Origin: a virus
DNA: 22,675 nt
Virus record (IMG/VR): IMGVR_UViG_3300024433_000060
Span: 1-22,675 of that record
Direction: 5' to 3' (one strand)
Shown: in pieces, positions 13,432 through 21,270 of the stretch
How the letters are laid out: each line of letters opens with the position of its first letter
How positions within the stretch are numbered: the first letter of the stretch is position 1
Position numbers and translations under genes: made by a program
Notes under the pieces: model-generated
Told to the model about the DNA's origin: nothing
Databases searched by the model: none
Seen by the model: the letters and a program-made list of their open reading frames with translations, nothing else

Positions 13432-14445
13432 ATGTCAACAGCTAAAGGCGTGTTTTCAGAAACCGCCCTTGTAAACATCCAAGTAAAAGCAGATCAGATT
13501 TGGGCTGACCGTATTCAGAAAGTTGATTATGAACCACAAGCGGAAATCGTAAAGTGCATAATCGCTCAGACTACGGCTAAATTTGGTGATTTGAAAGGAA
13601 AAAAAGACCCGACTATAGATGTAGGCTGGGTCAATGCATGTGACGTTGAAGATGGTAGCTGTACCGATTGTACTATTTCGGGTACTGAACTGTCTACAAA
13701 CGTTGAAGAATACTACTTAAACCGCGAACGGTGTGCTGAATTTAAAGTTGGCGAAGATGTTTTCCGTACCAATTTCTTCGATTTCGAAGATATTGTTGCA
13801 AAAGGACTTCTGAAAGCTTCTCTTTCTTTAGACGAATGGTGGGCCGGTCAAGCGGTTGCTGTACTGAACGCCAATCTTGGTGTGAATGAATCTGACCATG
13901 GAAAAGGTGATGTAGCAGGAACAACTACTTATGTTCAGCCTGCTTACTGGAACGCTGATCTTATGGGTTATTTTGCCCGTGTAGCAAAGATGAACAGATT
14001 CAAAAATCCTATGCTTATTTCAGGTCTTAACCTGTATGAAAGTATCTGGACAGCCGAATGGGATAAATGCTGTGAGAACGGTATAGGGAAATTCGGTACT
14101 ATGGACTTTTGCTTTGATTTGTTTAACATTGATAGCGTCAATGACCCTAATTATATCACTTATATGTTGAACAAAGGATCCTTAGCATTTGTAACCAAGT
14201 GCTATTACGAAGCAAATAAAGCTGCAAATCCTGTTAAAAATATGGATCAATATCGCTGGTCGATGCCTTCGTTCTACTTACCGGGAGTATGTTACGATGT
14301 TCATTATAAAAATACTTGTGACGATGGGGACTTCTTCAGTCACGAATTCAAGCTGAAAACTTTCGGAGATATCTTTTTGAATCCTGTAGGTTGTACTGCA
14401 ACCCGTACAGGCATCCTTGAATTTGAATGTGGTGAAGAACCATAG
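13432..14445 (+). CDS. Major capsid protein (cysteine-rich)
   Basis: 337 residues, following the scaffold by three bases and followed by a strong terminator, as expected of the most expressed head gene. It has no signal peptide or membrane segment. The C-terminal region (FSHEFKLKTFGDIFLNPVGC) looks like the final P-domain strands of capsid proteins from Bacteroidota phages. It contains about 13 cysteines, including NACDVEDGSCTDC (70s-80s), DKCC, GVC and FEC near the end; this is unusual for a capsid and suggests disulfides or metal sites. An HK97-like fold is assumed from gene order, not shown. Confidence 0.82.
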   Translation: MSTAKGVFSETALVNIQVKADQIWADRIQKVDYEPQAEIVKCIIAQTTAKFGDLKGKKDPTIDVGWVNACDVEDGSCTDCTISGTELSTNVEEYYLNRERCAEFKVGEDVFRTNFFDFEDIVAKGLLKASLSLDEWWAGQAVAVLNANLGVNESDHGKGDVAGTTTYVQPAYWNADLMGYFARVAKMNRFKNPMLISGLNLYESIWTAEWDKCCENGIGKFGTMDFCFDLFNIDSVNDPNYITYMLNKGSLAFVTKCYYEANKAANPVKNMDQYRWSMPSFYLPGVCYDVHYKNTCDDGDFFSHEFKLKTFGDIFLNPVGCTATRTGILEFECGEEP

Positions 14446-14492
14446 AAATGACATAAAGTTTTTCATTGTCATAGTAAACTGTCTTAAATTTA

Positions 14493-14519
14493 GGGGTGTG
14501 TAAAAGCACCCCTTTTTTT
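14493..14519 (+). terminator. Rho-independent terminator after the capsid gene
   Basis: GGGGTG (14493-14498), an 8-nt loop, CACCCC (14507-14512) and seven T (14513-14519): a complete intrinsic terminator. A weaker hairpin ATGACA/TGTCAT (14448-14453/14467-14472) lies between it and the capsid stop. It probably limits read-through from the capsid unit so that tail genes are expressed at a lower level. The gap 14446-14538 holds nothing else apart from an imperfect TAAATTTA box. Confidence 0.92.
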
Positions 14520-14538
14520 AAATTTAAAAAATAAGATA

Positions 14539-15672
14539 ATGTCAATCATTGTCACAGACTTGTACGATTGCTATGATTACATAATCGGGCTGTCAAGAAC
14601 CGAATGTGAATGCTGGGACCCTAAAGAGAATTTTACGCTGAACTTTAATACAAGCTATTCAGGATTGTATATTGATGAGTTATGGCCTTTGCGGAGTCTG
14701 GCTTCTTTGGAGAAATGTGAACAAGATGTATGGGATGCTATGAATCAATCCAGAGAGAACGCTATCAAGTATTTCGTATCGGACGCATCCAGAGAGCTTC
14801 TGAAACATAATGAGCTAAGGGTGCAGCCTTATACGGGGGTGATAGGGCGGCGTAGGAACACCGCTGATCGCTCAATAGCGAAAACTTATGCTGGAGTACA
14901 CCTTGTATGCAAAAAGATCGTAGGAGGGCAGATTACACTAAAAAAGATTTACACCGCTTTTAACTTTACCGGAACAGTTGACATAACGATTGCTGACAAT
15001 ATCGGAAATACCTGGGGACCATATACGCTGAATACTACTATAGATACATGGGTAGAGAATGATATCGTTGATCTTGAGTTACCATTGTGGAGTGATCTTG
15101 TAGACAACCTTGAGTACTTCATTTACTATACTGTAGGAGCTAACCAGCCGCGTAATAACGAGATATGCAGCGATTGTGCTAAGTCTATGATATTCTGTTC
15201 CAACCGTCCTTATTATCTATTGGGACATTCCGATCCTTACAAATGGGCTGAGAGTGTTATGGTCGGTGGATTTACTACAAATGACATCACTGATTTTGAT
15301 GATATTACGAAAGATTACGGAGGGAATAATTTCTTAAATGGTCTTAACCTGGAAGTAAATATCGATTGTGATTTCGGACTGGGACTGTGTAAGGATTCAC
15401 TTAACTTCTTGTCTGATCCTTTGGCTATAGCTACGGCGGAGGCTGTTCTTTATAAGTCGGGTGAACTGCTGGCAGATATGATTGCCGGATCCATTACGAT
15501 GAGTTACACAAAACTTATCAATCGTGAAACGTTGATGAAGGAACAGGCTGTATGGATTGAAAAATATGATGAATTGATTGAGTATATAGGTCTTAATACG
15601 GACATTACTAAAACAGATTGTCTACAATGTAAGGATAACCAACCAATAAGGAAAGGAACGATATTGTCATGA
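14539..15672 (+). CDS. Virion structural protein, cysteine-rich, role uncertain
   Basis: 377-residue protein between capsid and neck genes. N-terminal cysteines (C11, C23, C25 in TECECW), a beta-rich middle (YTAFNFTGTVDITIADNIGN onwards), a C-x-x-C plus C cluster (EICSDCAKSMIFC) and a terminal DCLQC give about 12 cysteines in all. The middle could be a jelly-roll-like or decoration domain. Candidates are a capsid decoration or fibre protein, a head-tail connector, or the major tail protein, which is otherwise missing before the chaperones. Ends overlapping the next gene by four bases (ATGA). Function not recognised. Confidence 0.7.
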   Translation: MSIIVTDLYDCYDYIIGLSRTECECWDPKENFTLNFNTSYSGLYIDELWPLRSLASLEKCEQDVWDAMNQSRENAIKYFVSDASRELLKHNELRVQPYTGVIGRRRNTADRSIAKTYAGVHLVCKKIVGGQITLKKIYTAFNFTGTVDITIADNIGNTWGPYTLNTTIDTWVENDIVDLELPLWSDLVDNLEYFIYYTVGANQPRNNEICSDCAKSMIFCSNRPYYLLGHSDPYKWAESVMVGGFTTNDITDFDDITKDYGGNNFLNGLNLEVNIDCDFGLGLCKDSLNFLSDPLAIATAEAVLYKSGELLADMIAGSITMSYTKLINRETLMKEQAVWIEKYDELIEYIGLNTDITKTDCLQCKDNQPIRKGTILS

Positions 15673-16277
15673 CTCCTGAAGAAGCAGCAAAACGGTTTAA
15701 GCGATTGAGCCAGATGGTAGCTAGAGATATGCCTCAGTTCATTACCAGGCGTATTGCTGAGGACGCTCAGGAGTATATTCGCAGAAGGGTAACAATGCAA
15801 GGGTTAAATTATCGTGGAGAAGCATTTAAACCATATAGCAGGAAACCTATGCTTACGTCAGGTACAACCGAAAAAAGTAAGTTAATATGGACTAAATTAG
15901 CAAGTTCACCAGAAAAACGGAAGCAATTGCAATGGAGAACGATAAAACACAAAGGTAAGAATGTACGGTTATTTATTCTTCCTGGCGGTTATGCTCAGAT
16001 GAGAAGTTTAGAAGCAGGTTTACAAACTTCACACAAAGACTTTACATTTACAGGTCAAATGTGGCGCGGCTTTGGAGTAAAAAGAATATCTAAAACAAAG
16101 AATGAATTTGTTGTTACTTTGGGAGGGAAAAACGTAGAAGCTCAAAAGAAGATTGATGCAAACTCAAAGCGCGAAGGTGTTAATATCATTAATCTTTCAG
16201 ACTCAGAGACAAAGAAATTAGCCAAGACAGTAGATAAAGAGTTACAGAGATACATAAATAAAGTAGGATTATCATGA
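15669..16277 (+). CDS. Neck/tail-completion protein (HK97 gp10-like)
   Basis: 202-residue, strongly basic protein. The pattern of a helical N-terminus (EAAKRFKRLSQMVARDMPQF), the RGEAFKPYSR motif and the SHKDFTFTGQMWRGFGVKRI segment fits the HK97 gp10 / Mu G-like virion morphogenesis proteins, which join the tail to the head. It lies in the right place, between capsid and tail terminator. Its start is coupled to the gene before (ATGA) and its stop overlaps the next ATG. Assigned from motif resemblance and order. Confidence 0.7.
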   Translation: MTPEEAAKRFKRLSQMVARDMPQFITRRIAEDAQEYIRRRVTMQGLNYRGEAFKPYSRKPMLTSGTTEKSKLIWTKLASSPEKRKQLQWRTIKHKGKNVRLFILPGGYAQMRSLEAGLQTSHKDFTFTGQMWRGFGVKRISKTKNEFVVTLGGKNVEAQKKIDANSKREGVNIINLSDSETKKLAKTVDKELQRYINKVGLS

Positions 16278-16873
16278 TATATAAAATAGCCGATCTGTTA
16301 AGAGACGAGATAAAGGATCTAAACTTTGTGGATATAGCTGTAGGTTTAGCCAAACCGACAGTAGTAAAAGTTCCCGGTCCGGAAGAAGAAATAACTCCTA
16401 TAATAGTTCCTATGGCTCTAAATAGCTTAGATGATCCTTGTATTCCGGGTGATCTCCTGCCGCTTGTTCCCGATACTACAAAGATGTCAATTCATTTCTG
16501 GGAAGATCAAGGCTTAGAACTTCTTAATGAAGGTACGTATTATTATCATTCCCAAGCTTCTTTGCGGCTTGTTAGTTGGTGGAATCTTCCGCTGATAAAC
16601 TCCGCTTATACTGATCCTTCTTTGCTAGTGGCCAATCTTATCGCCGAGATACCAGAATCGCTTACGACAATAGATTATTTATCACAGATCCAGGTAATGT
16701 TTAACGGCGAAGAAACCGGGGCCAACGTAGTAGCTGCTTATAACTTCGATGAACCGGAGAATCAGTTTACTACTTATCCTTATGTGTATACTGCACTGAG
16801 TTATGTGGTGGAGTTTGCTTTCGGTAAGAATTGCGTTGATGCTGTTGTATTAAATCCTTCGGCATGTCCTTAG
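16274..16873 (+). CDS. Putative tail terminator protein
   Basis: 199 residues. An N-terminal helix (MIYKIADLLRDEIKDL), a strand-helix unit in the middle (ASLRLVSWWNLPL followed by LLVANLIAEI) and the closing strand YVVEFAFGKNC resemble the small alpha/beta tail terminators that cap the tail tube at the head end. Order after the gp10-like gene supports this. It could instead be a head-tail joining protein. It ends with NPSACP, overlapping the following membrane protein start by 10 bases. Confidence 0.5.
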   Translation: MIYKIADLLRDEIKDLNFVDIAVGLAKPTVVKVPGPEEEITPIIVPMALNSLDDPCIPGDLLPLVPDTTKMSIHFWEDQGLELLNEGTYYYHSQASLRLVSWWNLPLINSAYTDPSLLVANLIAEIPESLTTIDYLSQIQVMFNGEETGANVVAAYNFDEPENQFTTYPYVYTALSYVVEFAFGKNCVDAVVLNPSACP

Positions 16874-17157
16874 AATTACTTATAATATCGTTACAGATAG
16901 CTGTTTTCGCTGTTGTTTTTTCGTGCATCCTGATCGAGGAAGGACAGATATTCAGCTTTTATGGTGATCTGTTAGGCCGTTTGCCTGATTGGTTAAGCCA
17001 GCCGCTAGGGCTTTGCGCTTATTGTTTCGGCGGACAGGTCGCTTTGTGGTATTTTATTTTTATTCCTGAGTATAATTTTTTCACTCACATTTCCTTTGTT
17101 GCTATTACTATTTTTTTAATTCACCTAATCCTATATGTCTATGAAAGAACAGAATGA
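16864..17157 (+). CDS. Small membrane protein with CxxC motif
   Basis: 97 residues with three hydrophobic stretches: about 4-24 (LLIISLQIAVFAVVFSCILI), 47-68 (LGLCAYCFGGQVALWYF) and 72-92 (SFVAITIFLIHLILYV). The CAYC motif (51-54) stands at the start of the second and is followed by FGG-Q-W, a pattern seen in DUF1360-like small membrane proteins of phages and bacteria. It overlaps the tail-terminator and chaperone genes on either side, so it is embedded in the tail operon. It could be a superinfection-exclusion or thiol-redox protein, or a holin-like protein; the sequence does not decide. Confidence 0.7.
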   Translation: MSLELLIISLQIAVFAVVFSCILIEEGQIFSFYGDLLGRLPDWLSQPLGLCAYCFGGQVALWYFIFIPEYNFFTHISFVAITIFLIHLILYVYERTE

Positions 17158-17671
17158 AGTAAAACACCTTGATCAGTCGAAGTCTCATTTTGAGGCTAAC
17201 GGCAAGAAATATCATATTACAAAGAATATATGCATTGAGCGATGGAGACATTTTGAAGATTTACAGGCAATGGTAGGTTTTGGACGTACCTTTGAAGATT
17301 TGTTTACGGCCTTTAAGGATATTTGGTCAGCATTAGATGAGAAAGGCGGTGCTAAAGTTGCAACAGCTTCTATTATATGCCATAATGCGATGACAGGAAT
17401 AAAGACTAAATTGGAAGAAAGGCATCATCCAGCCCTTATGCTATGTACTATTTTTGTTAATTATGAGGGTGAAGATGAAAAAGTTTTCGATGAAGAAATA
17501 ATGAAGTCTAAAATTAACGATTGGCAGGAGGAGGGCTATGATATAAATGATTTTTTTCGTTTGGCTTGGAAATTAGTTCCAAGCTTTATAGAGACTTACA
17601 AAGAAGATATAGCCAGTACTTTGAACCTTACGAAGCAGGAACAATCCTCCACATCGAAAGGCAGAAAATGA
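17135..17671 (+). CDS. Tail assembly chaperone, zero-frame product (G-like)
   Basis: 178-residue soluble, mildly acidic protein two genes before the tape measure, the place of the lambda G-type tail chaperone. It has a motif-poor helical body (FEDLQAMVGFGRTFEDLFTA, KINDWQEEGYDINDF) and a polar C-terminal tail (LTKQEQSSTSKGRK). Its importance lies in the frameshift signal at codons 139-141 (17549-17557), where ribosomes can shift -1 to give the longer G-T form. The chaperones coat the tape measure and recruit tail tube subunits, and are absent from the virion. Start ATG 17135 (or 17141) overlaps the membrane protein gene. Confidence 0.82.
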   Translation: MSMKEQNEVKHLDQSKSHFEANGKKYHITKNICIERWRHFEDLQAMVGFGRTFEDLFTAFKDIWSALDEKGGAKVATASIICHNAMTGIKTKLEERHHPALMLCTIFVNYEGEDEKVFDEEIMKSKINDWQEEGYDINDFFRLAWKLVPSFIETYKEDIASTLNLTKQEQSSTSKGRK

Positions 17672-17811
17672 AAAGAGACTTGTTTTGGACAGGTCTGCTA
17701 ACAAGGATAGCAAAGCAGGGAGCAGTAAGTTATATGGAATTAAAGAAATTACCTGTAGATGAATTTTTTCTTTTAGTGATGGAATACGAAAAATCTATGC
17801 AAAATGGCTGA
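17135..17811 (+). CDS. Tail assembly chaperone, -1 frameshift product (GT-like)
   Basis: Predicted 225-residue fusion: 141 residues of the zero-frame protein up to the TTT at 17555-17557, then 84 residues read in the -1 frame from 17557 to the TGA at 17809-17811. The T part (LEISSKLYRDLQRRYSQYF... to YEKSMQNG) is basic and helical (KRDLFWTGLLTRIAKQGAV), unlike the polar tail it replaces. In lambda the T extension contacts tail tube subunits, while G binds the tape measure. The frame has no good independent start: TTG 17566 is only the first start-like codon in it and lies within the hairpin. Its stop overlaps the tape measure start by 8 bases. Confidence 0.85.
17551..17584 (+). promoter_or_regulatory. 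-1 programmed ribosomal frameshift signal
   Basis: Seven T at 17551-17557 are in phase as the heptamer T TTT TTT relative to the 17135 frame. After a 6-base spacer a perfect 8-bp hairpin follows: GCTTGGAA (17564-17571), loop ATTAG, TTCCAAGC (17577-17584). The -1 frame is closed by TGA at 17548-17550, immediately before the heptamer, and open from there to 17811. Heptamer, spacer and hairpin match known -1 signals, and the site sits where dsDNA phages shift between tail chaperones G and GT. Confidence 0.92.
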
Positions 17812-19774
17812 TGTAGTACTAAATATAAAAGCACAGATAGCAGATCTTCAGAAGGATATGAAGAAAGTACAGGCAGGGCAAAAAAATCTTGCCAAGCAAA
17901 GTACTAAGACGCAAAAGACTATGCAGAAAAATATCGGTGGTACAACAAAGTCAGTACAAGGCTTAGGTGCAGCATTTTTAACAGTATTTAGTATTGCAGC
18001 AGTTACACGACTAACAAAATCAATAATAGCTGTGCGTGGAGAATTTGCCACTTTCCAGGCTGTTCTTATAAATACATTAGGATCAGCAAAGGAAGCACAA
18101 AGGGAATTCGATAAGATACAAAAATTCGCCGCTGAAACTCCTTTTTCTGTTCGTGGTCTTACAGATGCTTTTGTACGATTGGTGAATCAAGGATTTAAAC
18201 CAACAACAGATCAACTTAGAAAGCTTGGGGATTTAGCAGCATCAACGGGAAAGGATTTTATTCAGCTTACCGAGGCAATTTTGGATGCTCAGACAGGAGA
18301 ATTCGAGCGGTTAAAAGAATTTGGTATTAAAACAAAAAAGGAAGGCGACAAAATCACATTTACATTTAAAGAACAGGCCACACAAGTTGAATATACTTCG
18401 GCGGCTATACAGGAATACATTCTTAGTTTAGGAGATGCGGAAGGTGTTAGCGGTGCTATGGCTGCAATATCTGAAACCCTTAATGGGCGTATATCCAACT
18501 TAACAGATTCATGGGAGGGATTACTTAATGTTTTAGGAGGTAGAACTGAAGGTGTATTTTTTAAGGCAATTGATTTGATAAAAAATGTAGTCGATGGCCT
18601 AAAAGCTTTCAATGAATTAGCTGAACCGGAAACGGCAGGTAGAAGGAGGGCAAATGTTATTACTGCATTAATGGGAGATGATTTTGATATATCTGAATTA
18701 GCAATAATAGAAAATTATATAAAAACTTATTCATCTGAGTTGATCACATTACAGCATGCAATTTCAACACTTCAAACGGCGGAGGAGGAGGCTTCTATAG
18801 CAGGGGTTTTTTATCTTGATTCTGACAAAAAAAAGCTAAAGAATTTAATAGAACAGAGAGAGGAACTTGCGGCATTAATTCAGACACTTAAATTTTCTAC
18901 AGAGACAACAGAAGAAAATGCCAAGGCTACTGATGAAAGCGGAAAATCATTAAAAGAATTAGCTAAAGAACGTAAGGAACTTATTAATAGTTTAGCATTA
19001 ACACAAAAACTCGAAGAAGAAGAAGCAAAACATTTCGAGGATATGACGGATTTCATAATGGGTCTAGGCGAAGAAAGGCTCGCACAAACGGAAAGCATAA
19101 CGGATCAATTAAAACTAGCTGCTACAGAAAGAGTTGATCATGAAATTGCAGAAAATGAACGCCTTGCTGAATCTGAAAGGCAATTAGCTCTAATCAGAAT
19201 AACTATGCTCCAAGCAAGGGGGGAAGCTGTTTTGTCAGGGCTTGATTTACTTGCAGCAGTAACAAAGGAAAATGCTTTAGCTCAACAGGTCATTGCAATA
19301 TCTCAGGCTATTATAAACGGCGCTTTACAGATTACCAAGATAGGCGCACAAGCAGGAGTATTCGCTTTACCCCTACAAATAGCTGCGGGGCTCAAAACAT
19401 TAGCACAAATAGCTATTATCAAACAACAAAAATTTGAGAGAGGTGGTTATGATGTTCTCAAAGGTCGCCGTCATGCTCAGGGTGGCGTAGACGTTGGAAT
19501 AGGTGAAGCGGAAGCAGGAGAGGGGCTTGCAGTTTTCAGCCGCGAGGCTACGCAAAAGTATGGTAAGTTCCTCCCTGCCTTCGTGAAAGCGATTAATGAA
19601 AATAATGGTGAGCTAGGTTATTCAGACGGTGCTTACATGATTTCGTTTGATGATTCTAAGTCAGTAAAAGAGCTTAAAGGAATAAAAGAACTTCTTAATA
19701 AGCCTGAAATAAGATATGAAGGTCGCTATAGGATAGAAACACGCAAAGGACAAGTCACAAGAGTGAAATTATGA
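17804..19774 (+). CDS. Tape measure protein
   Basis: 656 residues, the longest complete protein here, just after the chaperone pair. The N-terminal coiled coil (about 10-45, Lys/Gln-rich) leads to a hydrophobic segment GLGAAFLTVFSIAAVTRL (about 53-70) and a TP901-type core with ETPFSVRGLTDAFVRLVNQG (about 110-130) and SNLTDSWEGLLNVLG. A second coiled coil (about 380-470) is followed by a long Ala/Ile-rich hydrophobic helix region (about 480-545) and a C-terminal domain with HAQGGVDVGIGEAEAGEG. It sets tail length and probably passes through the host membrane during infection. The length implies a tail of roughly 100 nm by the usual 1.5 angstrom per residue rule. Overlaps the next gene by four bases (ATGA). 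Confidence 0.93.
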   Translation: MADVVLNIKAQIADLQKDMKKVQAGQKNLAKQSTKTQKTMQKNIGGTTKSVQGLGAAFLTVFSIAAVTRLTKSIIAVRGEFATFQAVLINTLGSAKEAQREFDKIQKFAAETPFSVRGLTDAFVRLVNQGFKPTTDQLRKLGDLAASTGKDFIQLTEAILDAQTGEFERLKEFGIKTKKEGDKITFTFKEQATQVEYTSAAIQEYILSLGDAEGVSGAMAAISETLNGRISNLTDSWEGLLNVLGGRTEGVFFKAIDLIKNVVDGLKAFNELAEPETAGRRRANVITALMGDDFDISELAIIENYIKTYSSELITLQHAISTLQTAEEEASIAGVFYLDSDKKKLKNLIEQREELAALIQTLKFSTETTEENAKATDESGKSLKELAKERKELINSLALTQKLEEEEAKHFEDMTDFIMGLGEERLAQTESITDQLKLAATERVDHEIAENERLAESERQLALIRITMLQARGEAVLSGLDLLAAVTKENALAQQVIAISQAIINGALQITKIGAQAGVFALPLQIAAGLKTLAQIAIIKQQKFERGGYDVLKGRRHAQGGVDVGIGEAEAGEGLAVFSREATQKYGKFLPAFVKAINENNGELGYSDGAYMISFDDSKSVKELKGIKELLNKPEIRYEGRYRIETRKGQVTRVKL

Positions 19775-21267
19775 AATATCACTATTACATAAACGATGTA
19801 GAGGTTTTTCCTAAAGGTGAATGGTCCATAAATTATCAACGTAACGAGGGACAGATATTCTTTCGAAGGATCTTTGAAGGGGAGCTGACTTTCGGAGATG
19901 CTGACTATGATCTTATCAAAGGATTGAGTTGCGAGATAGCGACTTTTGATATTTATTGTGGTGGCTCAATAGATTGGCAAGGACAATTTCAGTATCCCTA
20001 TCTGTTAGGATTTGATGATGATTCATGTACAGTTGTTTTGACTCCCGAAGTAGTGGACGAGTATTCTTGTATAATGAATCATTATGATACAGATTTTATA
20101 GGCGGTGGGTTAGCAGCGGCAATTACGCCACAGTTATGGACTTGTCCTGCACCGGGAGCCTTAGTTCGTGCTTTAGCTTCTGCATGGCCGTTAATAGGTA
20201 ATACAGGAGTAGTAACAGATGATTATTTCACCAATATATTAAATAGTGTACTCAGGATGGATTGCGGACTTACATTGAGGAGTTCATTTATGCTCAATGA
20301 TGATTTTGCTAACGGTGATAATTATGCTGCTGCTTATGGGACTGATAATTATATAACGGGTGCTAATAATAGATTACCTAATGTTCATTTAATAGATCAT
20401 TATTACCTGAAAACGGCATGGGCTTCATCATGTGATATGCATCCTGAAATGAATTTTAAAATGTTAGAAGAATTAATAAGAAATGCTTTCAATGCTTATT
20501 GGTTCATCGACGAAAATGGACATTTCAGAGTAGAACATATATCATATTTTGATCCTGCCTTTGCTCATTCAGATTATACCGTAGGTTATGATCTGACTAC
20601 CTTAATGGATCGCGGAGGGCGGAGTTTTGCTTATCGAAGGAATAAGTATGAATACGAAACAGGCAGGATGTACGACCAGGAACGTTGGTCATGGCAATAT
20701 TACGAGGGGACAGAGGGAACAATACCTCACAATACAGAATTTGAAGGATTACCATTATATTATGGCGCTGCAGCAGGTCATAAAAGCGATTATGTGTCCG
20801 GGGAATTTAAAGAAAAAGAACATGCTTGTCCTAGGTTCTGGACAGACATTGACTGGGGTGAACAGCTAGTGGCAGCAGGAGAAGTTGATACAATAAATTG
20901 CGATGGGTTTTTAATGGTTGATGTTGACCTGACTACAGCACCAAATTATAAAGTATTCTGTGAAACAGGATTACTCAGTGGTGTTAGTATAGCTAACGGG
21001 CATCTATCTACAGAAAATTTACTCGAACATTATCACACTTACGACAGGATTTTCTTAGAAGGCAATATGAATGATGGTAATGTAATGACTTTCGATACAG
21101 CACAAAAACACAAACTACAGGAGTCTATAGAATTTCCGGTATGTTGTGATGAGTCGTTTGATCCGTTAAACAGAATAAGAACAGAACTGGGAGACGGCGA
21201 AGTGAAAGCAGCCGTACAAAAGAAACAAAGTATAGAAGTAGAATTATGGCACGAATTTGATTGTTAA
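19771..21267 (+). CDS. Distal tail / baseplate hub-like protein
   Basis: 498-residue protein right after the tape measure, where siphophages encode the distal tail protein and hub. The N-terminal part (MKYHYYINDVEVFPKGEWSI...) has the short strands of a Dit-like beta domain; the middle contains LEELIRNAFNAYWFIDENGH-type residues, a helix-strand unit common in hub and tail-lysin-like proteins of Bacteroidota phages. Cysteines are frequent (at least ten), including CCD near the C-terminus and a final C498. No lysozyme, peptidase or carbohydrate-binding signature is seen. A Dit/Tal role is inferred from order and size. Confidence 0.7.
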   Translation: MKYHYYINDVEVFPKGEWSINYQRNEGQIFFRRIFEGELTFGDADYDLIKGLSCEIATFDIYCGGSIDWQGQFQYPYLLGFDDDSCTVVLTPEVVDEYSCIMNHYDTDFIGGGLAAAITPQLWTCPAPGALVRALASAWPLIGNTGVVTDDYFTNILNSVLRMDCGLTLRSSFMLNDDFANGDNYAAAYGTDNYITGANNRLPNVHLIDHYYLKTAWASSCDMHPEMNFKMLEELIRNAFNAYWFIDENGHFRVEHISYFDPAFAHSDYTVGYDLTTLMDRGGRSFAYRRNKYEYETGRMYDQERWSWQYYEGTEGTIPHNTEFEGLPLYYGAAAGHKSDYVSGEFKEKEHACPRFWTDIDWGEQLVAAGEVDTINCDGFLMVDVDLTTAPNYKVFCETGLLSGVSIANGHLSTENLLEHYHTYDRIFLEGNMNDGNVMTFDTAQKHKLQESIEFPVCCDESFDPLNRIRTELGDGEVKAAVQKKQSIEVELWHEFDC

Positions 21268-21270
21268 GAT

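Noticed and set aside
14484-14492. TAAATTTA box as a possible promoter for the gene at 14539
   Set aside because: The last base deviates from TAnnTTTG and the box abuts the intrinsic terminator, so any transcript would start inside the hairpin. Spacing of an upstream TTG is short.
17566-17811. Independent 81-residue gene with a TTG start
   Set aside because: The frame opens exactly at the slippery heptamer, the TTG lies inside the stimulatory hairpin and the protein makes sense only as the T extension of the chaperone.
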